64,000 nucleotides of DNA from JBCBGF01 sp038526915 (GTDB lineage Bacteria; Pseudomonadota; Alphaproteobacteria; Rhodobacterales; Rhodobacteraceae). The translations under genes were made by a program, and so were the position numbers. Below, in pieces: positions 54,361-62,628 of this stretch. Numbering within the stretch: position 1 is the first letter of the stretch; each line of letters starts with the position of its first letter. The DNA is taken from NCBI GenBank assembly GCA_038526915.1, contig JBCBGF010000005.1:1-64000 (forward strand), given 5' to 3'. The notes under the pieces were generated by a model. It was given only the letters and a program-made list of their open reading frames with translations, was not told the origin of the DNA and made no database searches.

Positions 54361-56220
54361 TCCGATGCGATAGAGCGGAAAACCTGCATCCTCCCCGATA
54401 GGATCACCCATGACCTGAAGGTTTGGATCAAGCACCAAGACCTCATCCAGTCGGGGCTCGATCATGTAGACGGCGTATCCCTTGCTCAAGGCGTCTTGGA
54501 TAAAACCGATATCGGGCCCCGCTCCGATCGAAGTCTGTGCGATCAGCCCCGCGTCGCGACCGATCTGAAAGGCGAGGAAGGATGGCGGGCCGTAGATCAC
54601 GCTTGGATTGGGTGTGTCGGCCAGCGCCAGCGACGTTCTTGCAGTGCTGTCGCGGTAGGCCCAGGAATTCGTGACATCCTGTAGCGGGCCATAGACGGCA
54701 GCCATGCCGAGGCCAAAGAACGCCGCAATCTGTGCGGCCGGAACGATGCGCGGGACAAGGGCAGCGGTTGCCACAATCAGCGTCACCGCCAAGAACGCAT
54801 AAAGCGACAGGATTTGATGGGCGCCGAAGTACCCTGCCGGGCCGAAGGCGATCCAAAGAAAAACGGCCAATGTCCCGCCAAGCGCCCCCAACAACAGGGC
54901 CCGCGGGTTCGGGTCGGCCATCCGGGCGAGATCACGCAGACCAAGTGCTGCAACCCCGGCAAGCAGGGGCAAGATCGGCAGGAAGTACCGCATATTGCTG
55001 CTCAGCCCACCGTGCCAGGCCAGCACGAAGAACGGCAGCGTCCAGATGATCAGGGCCGAAAGCGTAAAGAGATGGGCTTTGCGCCGCTCCCCCCATGGCC
55101 GCAGAAGCACGAATAGCAAAAGACCCAGCCACGGCAGGCTCTGCCCCAGTGCCTTTTTCGGCAGGCCCCAGAATTGCACCGTGCCGTCGCCCCGCGCCTG
55201 CACACCGGGGCGGTTGTCAGGCGACAGACGCATATCCGCGACAAGGTTCCAGGCCCCGAACGCATAGCGCGACAGTAGGTTCTGAGCCTGGGGCAACGTG
55301 AACCACGCCGCTGCAAGGCCGGCAATGAGTGCCGCGAGCACAGGAAGGGCCCAGCTCGAGCGCCAGTGGACAAACCGCAGCGCCCCCATGGACGCAACCC
55401 CGGCGCCCAATACGATCAAGGCGGGCAAGTGCCGGCCCAGATTGGTCGCCCCGCCGGATGTGCCATAGGAGACCGGATTGAAGGTTCCGAATTTGATCTC
55501 ATTGGCCACCGCCGCAACCGCAAGCGCTGGTAAGAGGCCGGCCAACCCGGCAAATCCCACCTGCAAGGGGCGCTTGGCATAAAGAAGCGCGAGGACCCCG
55601 AACGCAGGCACGATCAGAAAGGTGTCGGTGCGAAACAGGAACCCTACACCGACGACCAGCCCGGCAATGGCCGCGTAGCGCAGATCGCGTGGGGGCTCCG
55701 CCCCACTTGCGCGCCAGAAGAGCAGCGCAGCCAGGGTGACGCACAGCGCACTGGGCATATGGGGCCAGACCGCCCAGGCATAGTCAGCAAAATATGTCGC
55801 AAGCGCCAGGATCAGCACGGCCCCTATTGCGACGGTTTGGTTGCCGTAAAGCTCAAAGACGAGGGCCCGGGTCACAAACAGCAACGCCACCGCAGCCAGC
55901 GCATTCAGAACGATCAGCCCGCGGACACCTAAAATCGCATGAAACGGTGCCCCGACCAGGGCCGAGCCCACGGGGTATTGCGGAACCAGACCGTTGGGCC
56001 CGTTCACCATGTTCAAAAACACCAGATCGCTGCTGTCGAAGGTCTCCAGACCGTTGGATGTCGCAAACCCGCCGGTTTCAACGAGCGCGCGGGCACCCAG
56101 ATGATAGACGAATTCATCCACCGAGATGAAACCCGGCGGCATGAAAGCCGCCCCAAGCAGGAACAGCACGGCAAGCGCGACCATTACGGGCGCGCCAAAG
56201 CGCACGGCGATCTGGCTCAT
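54352..56220 (-). CDS. GT-C type membrane glycosyltransferase, putative
   Basis: The 622-residue protein has about 12 membrane spans and a periplasmic C-terminal part. The early SVDEFVYHLGARALV segment, with an acidic pair after the first span, is like the catalytic loop of GT-C (ArnT/PMT-type) enzymes that use polyprenyl-phosphate sugars. The stop of the GT2 gene overlaps its start by four bases. Together they look like a pair in which the GT2 enzyme makes a lipid-linked sugar and this one transfers it outside the cell. The acceptor is unknown. Confidence 0.7.
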   Translation of the reverse strand: MSQIAVRFGAPVMVALAVLFLLGAAFMPPGFISVDEFVYHLGARALVETGGFATSNGLETFDSSDLVFLNMVNGPNGLVPQYPVGSALVGAPFHAILGVRGLIVLNALAAVALLFVTRALVFELYGNQTVAIGAVLILALATYFADYAWAVWPHMPSALCVTLAALLFWRASGAEPPRDLRYAAIAGLVVGVGFLFRTDTFLIVPAFGVLALLYAKRPLQVGFAGLAGLLPALAVAAVANEIKFGTFNPVSYGTSGGATNLGRHLPALIVLGAGVASMGALRFVHWRSSWALPVLAALIAGLAAAWFTLPQAQNLLSRYAFGAWNLVADMRLSPDNRPGVQARGDGTVQFWGLPKKALGQSLPWLGLLLFVLLRPWGERRKAHLFTLSALIIWTLPFFVLAWHGGLSSNMRYFLPILPLLAGVAALGLRDLARMADPNPRALLLGALGGTLAVFLWIAFGPAGYFGAHQILSLYAFLAVTLIVATAALVPRIVPAAQIAAFFGLGMAAVYGPLQDVTNSWAYRDSTARTSLALADTPNPSVIYGPPSFLAFQIGRDAGLIAQTSIGAGPDIGFIQDALSKGYAVYMIEPRLDEVLVLDPNLQVMGDPIGEDAGFPLYRIGER

Positions 56221-57170
56221 CCCGCGCGGTCCCGGGCGATTTCGTCCAGCAACTGGCGGCTGCGGATTTCCGCCAGAAGTGTCCGGTTGGCGGCGACAAG
56301 ATCGGCAATGATCCCACCCACCATCACGACCGCACCCGCGGCGATCAGCGAGGCGCCGATGATCAGCGACTGGATGTTCCCGTCGCCCTGCCCGATTGCG
56401 TAGAAATAGAGGAACCGCAGAAAGGCCAGGATACCGGGTAAAGCGATAACAAGCGCGGCCAGGCTGAACATGCGCAAGGGTTTGTAGAGCACCAAAATAC
56501 GCAGAATGGTCTTTGCCGACCGCGCGACATAGCGCGAGGTTGAGCGAAACAGGCGTGAGGGCCGCGTGGGTGGGTTCACCTCAACAGGGACCGACGTGAT
56601 GGGAATACCCAGACGGCCCGCTTGGATCAGCGTCTCGAGCGTGTAGGTGAAGGGATTGAAGACGTAGAGGCGCACGGCCGCGTCGCGGTGGATGGCTCGA
56701 AACCCGCTGGGCGCATCATCGACACCGGTTCCCGAGGCCAGCCCCACAGCCCGGCTGCCCAGCCTTTGAAGAATGCGCTTGGTGGGGGAAAAGTGATCGA
56801 TCGCGCTGATCGGGCGCGCGCCGATGGCGATCTGCGCCTCGCCCGACAGAACCGGCGCGGTGAGTGCTGGGATGAAATCGGCGCGATACTGATTGTCTGC
56901 ATCGGTGTTGACGATGACATCGGCGCCCAGCTTTAAACAGGCTTCTAGACCCAGCATGAACCCTCGCGCCAGCCCCTGATTGTGGCCAAGGCTGACGACG
57001 TGATCGACGCCGTTTTCGCGGGCGACCTCTGCTGTGCGGTCCGTTGATCCGTCATCGATCACCAGCCACTCAACAGTATCAAACCCCTCGACCGTGCGCG
57101 GCAAGGCCGCCAGCGTTTCGGGAAGCTGTGCCTCTTCATTGAAGCACGGAATCTGAATGATCAGTTTCAT
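56217..57170 (-). CDS. GT2 family glycosyltransferase (DPMS-like)
   Basis: The 317-residue protein has the GT-A fold with IPCFNEEAQLPETL, VIDDGSTDRTAE and the metal motif region VNTDADNQY (Asp90, Asp92). Two C-terminal membrane spans follow. This layout matches polyprenyl-phosphate sugar synthases. ATG 57170 has AAGG six bases upstream; a GTG two codons earlier is less likely. It runs in the opposite direction to the kinase cluster. Confidence 0.88.
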   Translation of the reverse strand: MKLIIQIPCFNEEAQLPETLAALPRTVEGFDTVEWLVIDDGSTDRTAEVARENGVDHVVSLGHNQGLARGFMLGLEACLKLGADVIVNTDADNQYRADFIPALTAPVLSGEAQIAIGARPISAIDHFSPTKRILQRLGSRAVGLASGTGVDDAPSGFRAIHRDAAVRLYVFNPFTYTLETLIQAGRLGIPITSVPVEVNPPTRPSRLFRSTSRYVARSAKTILRILVLYKPLRMFSLAALVIALPGILAFLRFLYFYAIGQGDGNIQSLIIGASLIAAGAVVMVGGIIADLVAANRTLLAEIRSRQLLDEIARDRAG

Positions 57171-57556
57171 CGTCACGCCTTGAACGGGCTGCGGCCCGCG
57201 AAAGTATTGTCGTCCGTGACCTGCTCGGTCGTCTCACTGGTTTTGGGCGCCCGTCTGGCGGGGCGCCTCATCATGCATCTATCACTTTCGCGGCACATCC
57301 GCGAAGCCGACACATCGTTATCTGCGGGTATGATGCAATGCTGCCATGGCAAGATTAAGGCCGCCGCGTCCGACCAAATATCCCGCGTCGCGGTTCGCGA
57401 CAGCCGGGCCCGAGTGCCCCCGCCTTCGCACCAACTGACCTATGAATACCGGAATACGACCATCTTTTGGACAAAGTGTTCCGACACACATTGTCCTCGA
57501 TTGGCGGGGTAATCCCGTCGTGACCAGTTGTTCCTTGCCCGGGTGTGCTTGCGACC
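57171..57556 (+). other. gene-free spacer upstream of the kinase operon
   Basis: This 386-base spacer separates the divergent glycosyltransferase and kinase genes. I see no convincing gene. The only open frame of length (57180-57512) has a composition unlike neighbouring proteins and no ribosome site. The region must hold the promoters of both units, but no clear -35/-10 pair could be read. Confidence 0.5.
57469..57496. promoter_or_regulatory. interrupted inverted repeat upstream of the kinase gene
   Basis: GGACAA-A-GTGT-TCCG-ACAC-ACA-TTGTCC forms an inverted repeat with 6-bp outer arms and 4-bp inner arms, centred about 75 bases before the kinase ATG. It could be an operator for a dimeric regulator. 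No regulator gene is next to it, and repeats of this size can arise by chance. Confidence 0.3.
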
Positions 57557-58825
57557 ATGACAACCGACGCAAATACCGCTCAACCAGGCCCCGATGGTAC
57601 GTTCGGCGACGAACTTGCGACCGGTACGCCGCTGTTGCGCGGTCAGTATACGATTGAACGGTTCCTGAACGCCGGTGGCTTTGGCATCACCTATCTGGCG
57701 AAGGACAGCCTCGACCGTTTGGTCGTGATCAAGGAATGCTTCCCGACCTCGATGTGCATGCGCTCGAACCAGACCGTGCGGGTCCGGTCGCGTAGCCATC
57801 AGGATGAATTTGAATCCGTGGTGCGCCTGTTCGGACAAGAGGCGCGCGCATTGGCCAAACTCCAGCACCCGCACATCGTCGGTGTGCATCAGGTGTTTGA
57901 GGACAATCACACCGCCTACATGGCGCTCGATTTCGTGCAGGGCCGCGATCTGCTGGACGTGATCGAACACGAACCCCACCGCCTGGGACCGCATGAAATC
58001 AAGGATATCCTGCTGAAGATGCTGAGCGCCGTGGCCTATATCCACGACCGCGGTATCCTGCATCGCGATATCTCGCCCGACAACATCCTGCTGGATGAGT
58101 TCAACAACCCCGTGCTGATCGACTTTGGCGCCGCGCGGGAAGAAGCCGTGCGGGTCAGCCGCGTTCTGTCAGCCCAGCACACGGTGAAAGACGGCTATTC
58201 CCCGCAGGAATTCTATATCCAGGGGTCGAAGCAGACGCTGTCGAGCGATCTCTATGCGCTGGCCGCCACCTTTTACCACCTCATCTCGGGCAGCCCACCT
58301 CCGGTCAGCCAGTTGCGCCTATCGGCTGTGGCCGAAGACGCCCCCGATCCCTATCAGCCGCTTCTGGGCTACAACCGCGACTATGACCGGTTCTTCCTGG
58401 GTGCGATCGACAAGTGCCTTTCGGTCTTCCCCAAAGACCGCTTGCAAACTGCGCATGAGTGGCTGGACGAGATTGATGAGCCGCGCCGCCGCGCTGCCGC
58501 GCTACAAAAGGCCAAGAAAGACCAACAGATCGAAGATACGATCCTGGCGCTGGTCGAAGAGACAAACCGCGAGGTTGCCCCGGGCGATGCCACTAGCGTG
58601 CCCAAGCCGGCCCCCGCGCAAGATACCGATGCCGAAGCGCTGCGCCCCTCGCGGCCCTTCCCCGAGCTTCGGGATAACCCGACACAACTCGTCGATCACC
58701 GTATCGGCGCAAAACAGGTGGATCAGACCCGGTCGTTTATCAGCCGGATCCTTGGCTCACCCTTCAAACGCCGCAGGCAGGACGAAGAACCGCAGTCAGA
58801 CATTGTTGGAAAGGCGGGCAGATGA
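57557..58825 (+). CDS. soluble serine/threonine protein kinase
   Basis: The 422-residue Hanks-type kinase has a Gly-rich loop (LNAGGFGITYLA), Lys59 in VVIKECF, the catalytic loop HRDISPDNILL (Asp171, Asn176), and a DFG motif (Asp189 in LIDFGAAREE). An SPQE motif ends the activation segment. The C-terminal 120 residues are charged and probably disordered, ending in a basic RRR segment. There is no membrane span, unlike PknB-type sensors. A GTG four codons upstream is possible. The stop overlaps the FHA gene (ATGA). Confidence 0.93.
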   Translation: MTTDANTAQPGPDGTFGDELATGTPLLRGQYTIERFLNAGGFGITYLAKDSLDRLVVIKECFPTSMCMRSNQTVRVRSRSHQDEFESVVRLFGQEARALAKLQHPHIVGVHQVFEDNHTAYMALDFVQGRDLLDVIEHEPHRLGPHEIKDILLKMLSAVAYIHDRGILHRDISPDNILLDEFNNPVLIDFGAAREEAVRVSRVLSAQHTVKDGYSPQEFYIQGSKQTLSSDLYALAATFYHLISGSPPPVSQLRLSAVAEDAPDPYQPLLGYNRDYDRFFLGAIDKCLSVFPKDRLQTAHEWLDEIDEPRRRAAALQKAKKDQQIEDTILALVEETNREVAPGDATSVPKPAPAQDTDAEALRPSRPFPELRDNPTQLVDHRIGAKQVDQTRSFISRILGSPFKRRRQDEEPQSDIVGKAGR

Positions 58826-60306
58826 GATTTCTCCAGGAAATGATCGCAAAGAAAAAGCATGCGCGCGAAGGGCATGCGCTTGCTGAGGCGCCGCCAACGG
58901 CATCGGAGGATGTAAGCGCGCGTGACTTGCACGCCGCGGCGTTCGGTGATGCGGATCTGCAGCCCGAGGGCGCGGCCGAGCCTTCGATCCTGCCCTACCG
59001 CGTCCCGGTGGACGGCAACGAAGACGACACGGCCCTCGACGCGTTTCGCGATCAGGCGAGCGCGTCGCTGAACGTGAAGCTGAATGGCACGCTTGCGGTC
59101 GACGAAGACGACAGCGATGTCGACGACGACATTGATACAAGCGCGTTGAGCTATGACGAAACCGTCGGAGCGCAACATGCCGCGGAAGAAGAGGGTCGCG
59201 ACGAGCTTGAATATGTCGATCACTTCGCCGCACCTAAGGCCGCAACCCCCAAGCCTGCGGCAGAGCCTGCGCCGAAGGTAGAGCCTGAAGAAGAGCTCGA
59301 CCCCGCGCTCGCATCGTTTTTCCGCAAGGAAGCCGAGGCACAGGTCGAACCTGAGCCAGAGCCAGAGCCAGAGGACTTACCAGAGGTTGTGGCGGCCTCG
59401 ACCGAGCCGGAACCGACAGACGTCGCGCCCGTTGAAGAGCCTGCGCCGGTAAGCGTCTTTAACCTTGATCCCGCGCCCGAGCCGGAAGCAGCGCCCGAAC
59501 CAGTGGCCGAGGCCCCCCGGCCCGCTTCGCAACCCGTTGCCGCAGTGGCCGAAGATGACGCGCAAGACGAGGTGCCGTTGCACCCCGCCCTTGCAAACAC
59601 CGCCAATGAGACACCGCCGGACGCGTCACTCTTTTTCGACAAACCGCCTGAAGACCGTCTGATGGAGCGCACGAACGAGATTTTCGCAAGCTCAACCCAG
59701 GCCGAAGCCGCAGCCGACGCAGCCATCAACGGTGCGGCCGCGGGCAAGAAGATTTGGGATCTTGGTGTGCCCGGCGCAGACCCAGAGGCCGATCCGTCAG
59801 AGGCCCCGCAACCCCAGCCGCGTCGTCGGGCCAGCCGGGTCAAGACGCGCCTTCTAGGCTTCAACCGTGCCGAAGATGCCGCGCCCGATCCGTTTGCAAG
59901 CAATGCATCGCCGCAAAACGGGCATTCCATGTTCCCTGTGGGCTGGATCATCGTGGTCAAAGGCCCAGGTCGCGGTGCCTGTTTCACACTGTTCAGCGGC
60001 GCCTCCAAAATCGGTCGCGGCGAGGGCCAGCCGATCCGCCTGAACTTTGGTGACACCTCGATCTCGCGCGATAACCACGCCGCGGTCGCTTATGATGACG
60101 AACAGCGCATGTTCTTCCTTGGCCATGGTGGCAAGGCGAACCTGGTGCGCTTGAACGACATGCCGGTGCTCAGCACCGAACCTCTGAACGATGGCGATCT
60201 GATCCGTATCGGCGAAACGACCCTTCGGTTCGTGGCGCTGTGCGATGAAGAATTCGCTTGGCCCGATACCGAAGACGCAGAAGGTGCGGATGCCCAAACA
60301 GGTTGA
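58822..60306 (+). CDS. FHA-domain protein with long acidic linker
   Basis: The 494-residue protein has a basic start (MRFLQEMIAKKKHAREGHA), then about 350 acidic, Pro/Ala/Glu-rich residues including an EPEPEPEP run, and a C-terminal FHA domain (about residues 375-475). The FHA core shows SKIGRGEGQ, SISRDNHAAV and LNDGDLIRIGETTLRF, the phosphothreonine-binding loops. It should bind phosphorylated partners and act as adaptor. The linker has many Thr/Ser and may itself be a kinase target. It overlaps the kinase by four bases and the phosphatase by 17. Confidence 0.9.
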   Translation: MRFLQEMIAKKKHAREGHALAEAPPTASEDVSARDLHAAAFGDADLQPEGAAEPSILPYRVPVDGNEDDTALDAFRDQASASLNVKLNGTLAVDEDDSDVDDDIDTSALSYDETVGAQHAAEEEGRDELEYVDHFAAPKAATPKPAAEPAPKVEPEEELDPALASFFRKEAEAQVEPEPEPEPEDLPEVVAASTEPEPTDVAPVEEPAPVSVFNLDPAPEPEAAPEPVAEAPRPASQPVAAVAEDDAQDEVPLHPALANTANETPPDASLFFDKPPEDRLMERTNEIFASSTQAEAAADAAINGAAAGKKIWDLGVPGADPEADPSEAPQPQPRRRASRVKTRLLGFNRAEDAAPDPFASNASPQNGHSMFPVGWIIVVKGPGRGACFTLFSGASKIGRGEGQPIRLNFGDTSISRDNHAAVAYDDEQRMFFLGHGGKANLVRLNDMPVLSTEPLNDGDLIRIGETTLRFVALCDEEFAWPDTEDAEGADAQTG

Positions 60307-61273
60307 AGCCAGCTTCCAGGCCGCATCCGCACTGAGTGTTGGGATGCGGGACCATCAGGAAGACGCGGTCGTGTCTGACTTCCCCGTGGGGTCGGATATG
60401 GGGCTGGTTGTGCTTGCTGATGGCATGGGCGGGCACGCGGCAGGTGACATTGCCAGCACCATCGTCATGACCGAGGTGTATAGCGAGCTGAAATTTCAGT
60501 CCTCCGCACCCGAGGCGATGATCGGCAACATAAACAGCGTCCTGCTGTCTGCGGCCGCCAACGCAAACGATTGCCTTCGCGACCATGTGTTGGAAAACCC
60601 CGGTGCCTCGGGCATGGGGGCCACGCTCGTTGCGGCAGTTATCTACAAATCGCAACTGTCATGGATTTCGATCGGAGACAGCCCGCTCTACCTGTTCCGT
60701 GACGGTGTTTTGAAACAGCTGAACGAAGACCATTCCATGGCGCCGCAGATCGACTTTATGGTCGATAGCGGATTGATGGATTCCGAGGTCGGTCGCGATC
60801 ACCCAGATCGTAATTGCCTGACCAGTGTGTTGGCCGGGGACGAGATCGCGCGCATCGACTGCCCCGCTCAACCGGTTGATCTGGTGGATGGCGACATTCT
60901 TTTAGTGTCGAGCGACGGGTTGCAGTTTCTGGGCGACGAGAACATTCAATCCACCCTCGCCAAGATGAGTGACGCGGAAGCCAATGATATCGCGGGTCAA
61001 TTTCTGGAAGAGATCGATGAACTGGACGACCCGTACCAGGACAATGTCTCGATGTCGGTGATCAAGGTTCACCTAAACGGTGTGGACAGCGCACGGGTGC
61101 CCACACGCCCGATGTATGTCGCGGCCGACACCGCTGACGCGACCCGTGGGGCCGGCGTAAGCAAGATGCCGCAGCGCATCCATCTGAGCAATACCGCCAA
61201 TGGGACGGGCACGAATGGCGTTGGCCCGATGGTTTTGATGCATCCCCTAACGTCGGCGGATCGTCAGAAGTGA
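60290..61273 (+). CDS. PP2C-family serine/threonine phosphatase
   Basis: The 327-residue protein shows the PP2C metal-site motifs: RDHQEDA (residues 20-26), LADGMGGHAAGD (Asp44 region), ISIGDSPLYLFRDG, VSSDGL and the closing DDPYQDNVSM. It should reverse phosphorylation by the neighbouring kinase. A C-terminal tail of about 50 residues is Thr/Gly-rich. Start ATG at 60290 has AAGG six bases upstream and lies in the FHA gene end. It overlaps the next gene by four bases (GTGA). Confidence 0.93.
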   Translation: MPKQVEASFQAASALSVGMRDHQEDAVVSDFPVGSDMGLVVLADGMGGHAAGDIASTIVMTEVYSELKFQSSAPEAMIGNINSVLLSAAANANDCLRDHVLENPGASGMGATLVAAVIYKSQLSWISIGDSPLYLFRDGVLKQLNEDHSMAPQIDFMVDSGLMDSEVGRDHPDRNCLTSVLAGDEIARIDCPAQPVDLVDGDILLVSSDGLQFLGDENIQSTLAKMSDAEANDIAGQFLEEIDELDDPYQDNVSMSVIKVHLNGVDSARVPTRPMYVAADTADATRGAGVSKMPQRIHLSNTANGTGTNGVGPMVLMHPLTSADRQK

Positions 61274-62454
61274 CACTCTTCAGCCCGATCGAAGACGTCG
61301 AAGTGCGGCTCAAGTCGCTTATTGCGTCTGGCGACCAGCCTGTGCGCACGACAGAACGCGCTGAAAAGTTGCTCGACCGGCTTAAGGCCCCGGTTCGGAT
61401 CGCCTTACTGGGTGTCGCGGGGGCGGAGCGCACGCGGATCCTCAACGCCCTGGCCGATCTTCCTGAGGGCGAGGCTGCCCCCAGCGCGATTCCCATGGAA
61501 CTTCGCTATGGCGATCATGAAGACGCCGAGATTACGCTGGCCAATGGAACGGCCCTGACGGAGGTCGGCTGCTTTCAGCCCGCGATGCATCCGGGGGCCG
61601 TCTTTGTTTCGCAGCGCCGGCCTTTGGCATCCCTTAAAAGTCTAAGCTTGATTGATGTGGCCGCCGAACCCACCGTTGCCGACCAACGTGCCGCAATGAA
61701 CTGGGTCCTGCCCCGCACGGACATCGCCCTCTGGGTGTCCCCGACATTTTCCGACACCGAAATGCAGATCTGGGCAAATGCGCCCGACGACATCAAAGAC
61801 CATGCCTATCTGGTGTTGACCGGTGGACCCGACGGGCCAGACCCGGCTTTTCTCAACCAGCATGCCGAACGGGTGCGCGGACTTCTCAAGCACGAGTTCC
61901 ATGAAGTCGTGAGCGTGGGCCACCGGATCGGTGCCGAGGTTCCCACGCTGATCGGTAATGGCGTGGCCGCGTTGCAGGCACGCATTCGCAGCCATGCGGA
62001 TGCCGGGCGGCGCGCCGATGCCGATAGCGCGCTGATGTTCCTCAACTCGCTAGACCGCGTGCGGTCGCGCCCGGTTGTGGCCAGCCGTCCGATCCTTCCG
62101 GAGCCTGTGAAGGTCGCAGAGGAACCCTCTGAAGTATATGACCTTTACGTGGCCGCCTTTACGTATCTGAGAGACCGCGCCGGGCAGTTGCTGGCAACCA
62201 TTCGGGGCGGTGACGACCCTGATCCGCTGGGCGTCCTGACCCATTGCGGTCAGACCTTGGCGGGTCTCTCGAAGATCCTCGAAGACTACGATGATGAGGC
62301 CCCGCCGAGCCTCGCGACCTTGGCCGAGATGCTGAGTGAGGCCGAGGAACTTGTGATCCTCTTGGAACTCGAAGACGGCGAGACCCCGAAAATCGATGCT
62401 GTTTCGCTTCTGTTGCAGTTGCGGCGCGAGTTCGAGGCCCGCCTAGCCGCCTGA
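61270..62454 (+). CDS. degenerate GTPase-like protein
   Basis: I know no exact family for this 394-residue protein. The start resembles a dynamin-type G domain: PVRIALLGVAGAERTRILNAL aligns by layout with a P-loop but reads GVAGAERT, without the Gly-Lys-Ser/Thr needed for nucleotide binding. The expected switch-2 motif is LIDVAAEP, not DxxG, and the N/TKxD position reads LVLTGGPDG. It therefore looks like a pseudo-GTPase. The C-terminal half is helical and acidic. It is coupled to PP2C (GTGA) and is followed 174 bases later by an intact dynamin-like GTPase. Confidence 0.7.
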   Translation: MTLFSPIEDVEVRLKSLIASGDQPVRTTERAEKLLDRLKAPVRIALLGVAGAERTRILNALADLPEGEAAPSAIPMELRYGDHEDAEITLANGTALTEVGCFQPAMHPGAVFVSQRRPLASLKSLSLIDVAAEPTVADQRAAMNWVLPRTDIALWVSPTFSDTEMQIWANAPDDIKDHAYLVLTGGPDGPDPAFLNQHAERVRGLLKHEFHEVVSVGHRIGAEVPTLIGNGVAALQARIRSHADAGRRADADSALMFLNSLDRVRSRPVVASRPILPEPVKVAEEPSEVYDLYVAAFTYLRDRAGQLLATIRGGDDPDPLGVLTHCGQTLAGLSKILEDYDDEAPPSLATLAEMLSEAEELVILLELEDGETPKIDAVSLLLQLRREFEARLAA

Positions 62455-62628
62455 AACATGGTGAATTTTCGCCAGGCGCCAGAAACCTGCCATACAAATA
62501 CCACTTTGTCGGGAGATTGACGAAGGCAAAGCGTCTGACGCGCGCCCATTGCTGAGCGCGCAGTGCCCCGGTGAGCAGTGAATGGGGCATAGGTTTGGTG
62601 AGGCGCGAAAGTGAGTTGGGGTAACGCG

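Noticed and set aside
57180..57512. 110-codon open frame before the kinase gene
   Set aside because: No ribosome site and no protein-like hydrophobic or domain pattern; the start is in the promoter region of the divergent glycosyltransferase gene.
59340..59400. Tandem DNA repeat or CRISPR-like array in the FHA gene
   Set aside because: The repetition is a Glu-Pro coding run inside an open frame, with no constant repeat and spacer structure.
57557..62454. Part of a type VI secretion locus
   Set aside because: The kinase/FHA/phosphatase trio is shared with type VI control, but no tss, hcp, vgrG or clpV gene occurs in the window and the next genes are GTPase-like.
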